A DNA stretch of 64,000 nt from positions 13,353,001 through 13,417,000 of the forward strand of contig OY756971.1 in NCBI GenBank assembly GCA_963580455.1, read 5' to 3'. The translations under genes were made by a program, and so were the position numbers. The notes under the pieces were generated by a model. It saw only the letters and a list, made by a program, of their open reading frames with translations. It was not told the DNA's origin and did not search any database. Shown piece by piece: positions 62,701-64,000 of this stretch. Every line of letters starts with the position of its first letter. Position 1 is the stretch's first letter. Source of the DNA: Euonymus europaeus (taxonomy: Eukaryota; Streptophyta; Magnoliopsida; Celastrales; Celastraceae).

Positions 62701-64000
62701 ATTTTGTGCATTTGTCATAGAAAGTCGGGGTTTTATCATTGAAATAATCTAGGAAGCTTATACTCATAAAATTTGAAAAAGAATAACAATAAAAAGCGTA
62801 CACCGAGCAACTTTGATGGTCCGAAGTTGCTCAACTCTCTCTATGGAGGATATTTTAACGGCTTTGTCCATTTGTCGTAGAAAGTTAGTGTTTTGCCATC
62901 GAAATAATCTAGGAAGCTTATACTCATAAAATTTGACATAGAATAACAATAAAAAGTGTACACGAAGCAACTTTGGTATTTCGAAGTTGATCAACTCTCT
63001 CTATGGACGAGCTTTTAACGGTTTTGTCCATTTTTCATAGAAAGTTAGAATTTTGGAATCGAAATAATCTTGGAAGCTTATACTCGTAAAATTTGACATA
63101 GAAGCACAATAAAAAGTGTACACCGAGGAACTTTGATGGTCCGAAGTTGCTCAACTCTCTTTACGGACGAGCTTTTAACGGTTTTGTCCATTTGTCATAG
63201 AAAGCTGGTTATTTTTGCTCAGAAATAATCTTGAAGTTTATACTCGTAAAATTTGACATAGAAGAACAATAAAATGTGTACACCGAGCAGCTCTGACAGT
63301 TCAAAGTTGCTCTACTCTCTCTATGGTAGAGCTTTTAACAATTTTGTGCATTTGTCATAGAAAGTCGGGGTTTTGTCATTGAAATAATCTACGATGCTTA
63401 TACTCATAAAATTTGAAATGGAATAACAATAAAAATCGTACACCGAGCAACTTGGATGGTCCGAAATTGCTCAACTCTCTCTATGGAAGATATTTTAACA
63501 TCTTTGTCTATTTGTCATAATAAGTTAGTGTTTTGCCATCGAAATAATATAGGAAGCTTATACTTATAAAATTTGGCATAGACTAACAATAAAAAGTGTA
63601 CACCGAGCAACTTTGGTGCTTCGAAGTTGATCAACTCTCTCTATGGAGGAGCTTTTAACGGTTTTGTCCATTTGTCATAGAAAGTTAGTGTTTATTCATC
63701 GAAATAACCTAGGAAGCTTATACTCGTAAAAATTGACATAGAAGCACATTAAAAAGTGTACACTAAGCAACTTTGATCGTCCGAACTTGCTTAACTCTCT
63801 CTATGGAAGAGCTTTTACCGGATTTGTCCATTTATCATAGAAAGTTAGTGTTTATTCATCGAAATAATCTAGGAAGCTTATACTCGTAAAATTTGATATA
63901 GTAGAACATTAAAAAGTGTACACTGTGCAACTTTGATGGTCCGAAGTTGCTCAACTCTCTCTACGGAGGAGCTTTTAACGGTTTTGTCCATTTGTCAAAC
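59747..64000. repeat. Tandem satellite array, ~160-bp monomer (right part)
   Basis: The satellite resumes in phase after the retrotransposon and runs to the window end (about 27 monomers). A three-monomer step of 479 bp is seen from TAGCAACTTTGATCATCCG at 59791 to 60270. A 13-monomer step is seen from AACTTGGATGG at 61393 to 63449; this is 2,056 bp, that is 2,079 less the 23-bp deletion at 61830. Monomers share rare variants with 46.9-49.0 kb and are more diverged from the 33-43 kb core type. No gene is seen. Confidence 0.95.
61825..61845. other. 23-bp deletion junction in a satellite monomer
   Basis: ACTCGTAAAAAGTGTACACCG replaces the normal start in which about 23 bases (TTTCACATAG... or equivalent) lie between two A-runs. 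The homologous undeleted monomer, with the same private changes, is at 48383-48440. Loss between two AAAA runs suggests slippage. The HOR step across it (2,056) is 23 bp short of 13 monomers, which confirms the size. Confidence 0.75.

Noticed and set aside
1..64000. Identification of the satellite with a named family (such as a legume centromeric repeat) and hence of the species
   Set aside because: I could not match the monomer to any satellite I know. A database search with one consensus monomer would decide.

Overview
The window is plant nuclear DNA of centromeric or heterochromatic satellite type. Apart from one retrotransposon, it is a tandem array of an AT-rich satellite with a ~160-bp monomer. 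Nearly every monomer carries a HindIII site (AAGCTT), and all monomers I read lie in the same orientation. A flowering plant is indicated by the Ty1/copia element, which has an initiator-Met-tRNA primer binding site, a long Gag with a C-terminal coiled-coil extension and 2.4-kb LTRs (Sirevirus-like), together with a nucleosome-sized satellite. I cannot name the species and do not recognise the satellite family. No host protein gene, rRNA, tRNA gene, CRISPR or bacterial feature is present.

Layout: 1-49031 is satellite (about 307 monomers). 49032-59741 is a complete LTR retrotransposon on the minus strand (10,710 bp; two 2,384-bp LTRs; 5-bp target duplication GCTTA). 59747-64000 is the continuation of the same satellite array, in phase with the left side. 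The satellite is organised in higher-order repeats (HORs) built from three main monomer classes. A: GAAATAGGATAAC...GCGTAC, then GAAGATATTTTAACGG. B: CACATTAAAAAGTGTAC, then TACGGAGGAGC. C: GAACAATAAAATGTGTAC, then TATGGTGGAGC...CAATTTTG. There are also rarer classes D (GTGCAACTCTGATGCTCC) and E (GACGGTCCGAACTTGCTCGAC). HOR period changes along the array: 479 bp (3 monomers) near 0.5-2.7 kb; 1,758 bp (11) at 3.9-9.5 kb; 1,889/1,918 bp (12) at 10.5-18 kb; mixed at 19-28 kb; 1,756 bp (11) at 28.8-31.8 kb; 2,555 bp (16) at 33.8-43 kb; then less regular, more divergent monomers on both sides of the retrotransposon.

The retrotransposon reads, in its own direction (right to left): 5' LTR, PBS, gag, protease segment, integrase, reverse transcriptase, RNase H, a ~650-bp non-coding tail with five copies of a purine motif, and the 3' LTR. 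The whole gag-pro-pol is one frame. It is broken only by three in-frame stops packed into ~96 bp around the protease active site; everything else is open. The LTRs differ at about 11 of 2,384 positions by hand count, so the insertion is recent.

The many 60-115 codon open frames in the satellite are by-products of repeats lacking stops in one frame and are not annotated as genes. The main interest lies in the visible record of satellite turnover (chimeric monomers, shared deletions, gained and lost monomers), the partly conserved dyad in the monomer, and the odd clustering of stops in the retroelement. I did not find a novel protein-coding system.
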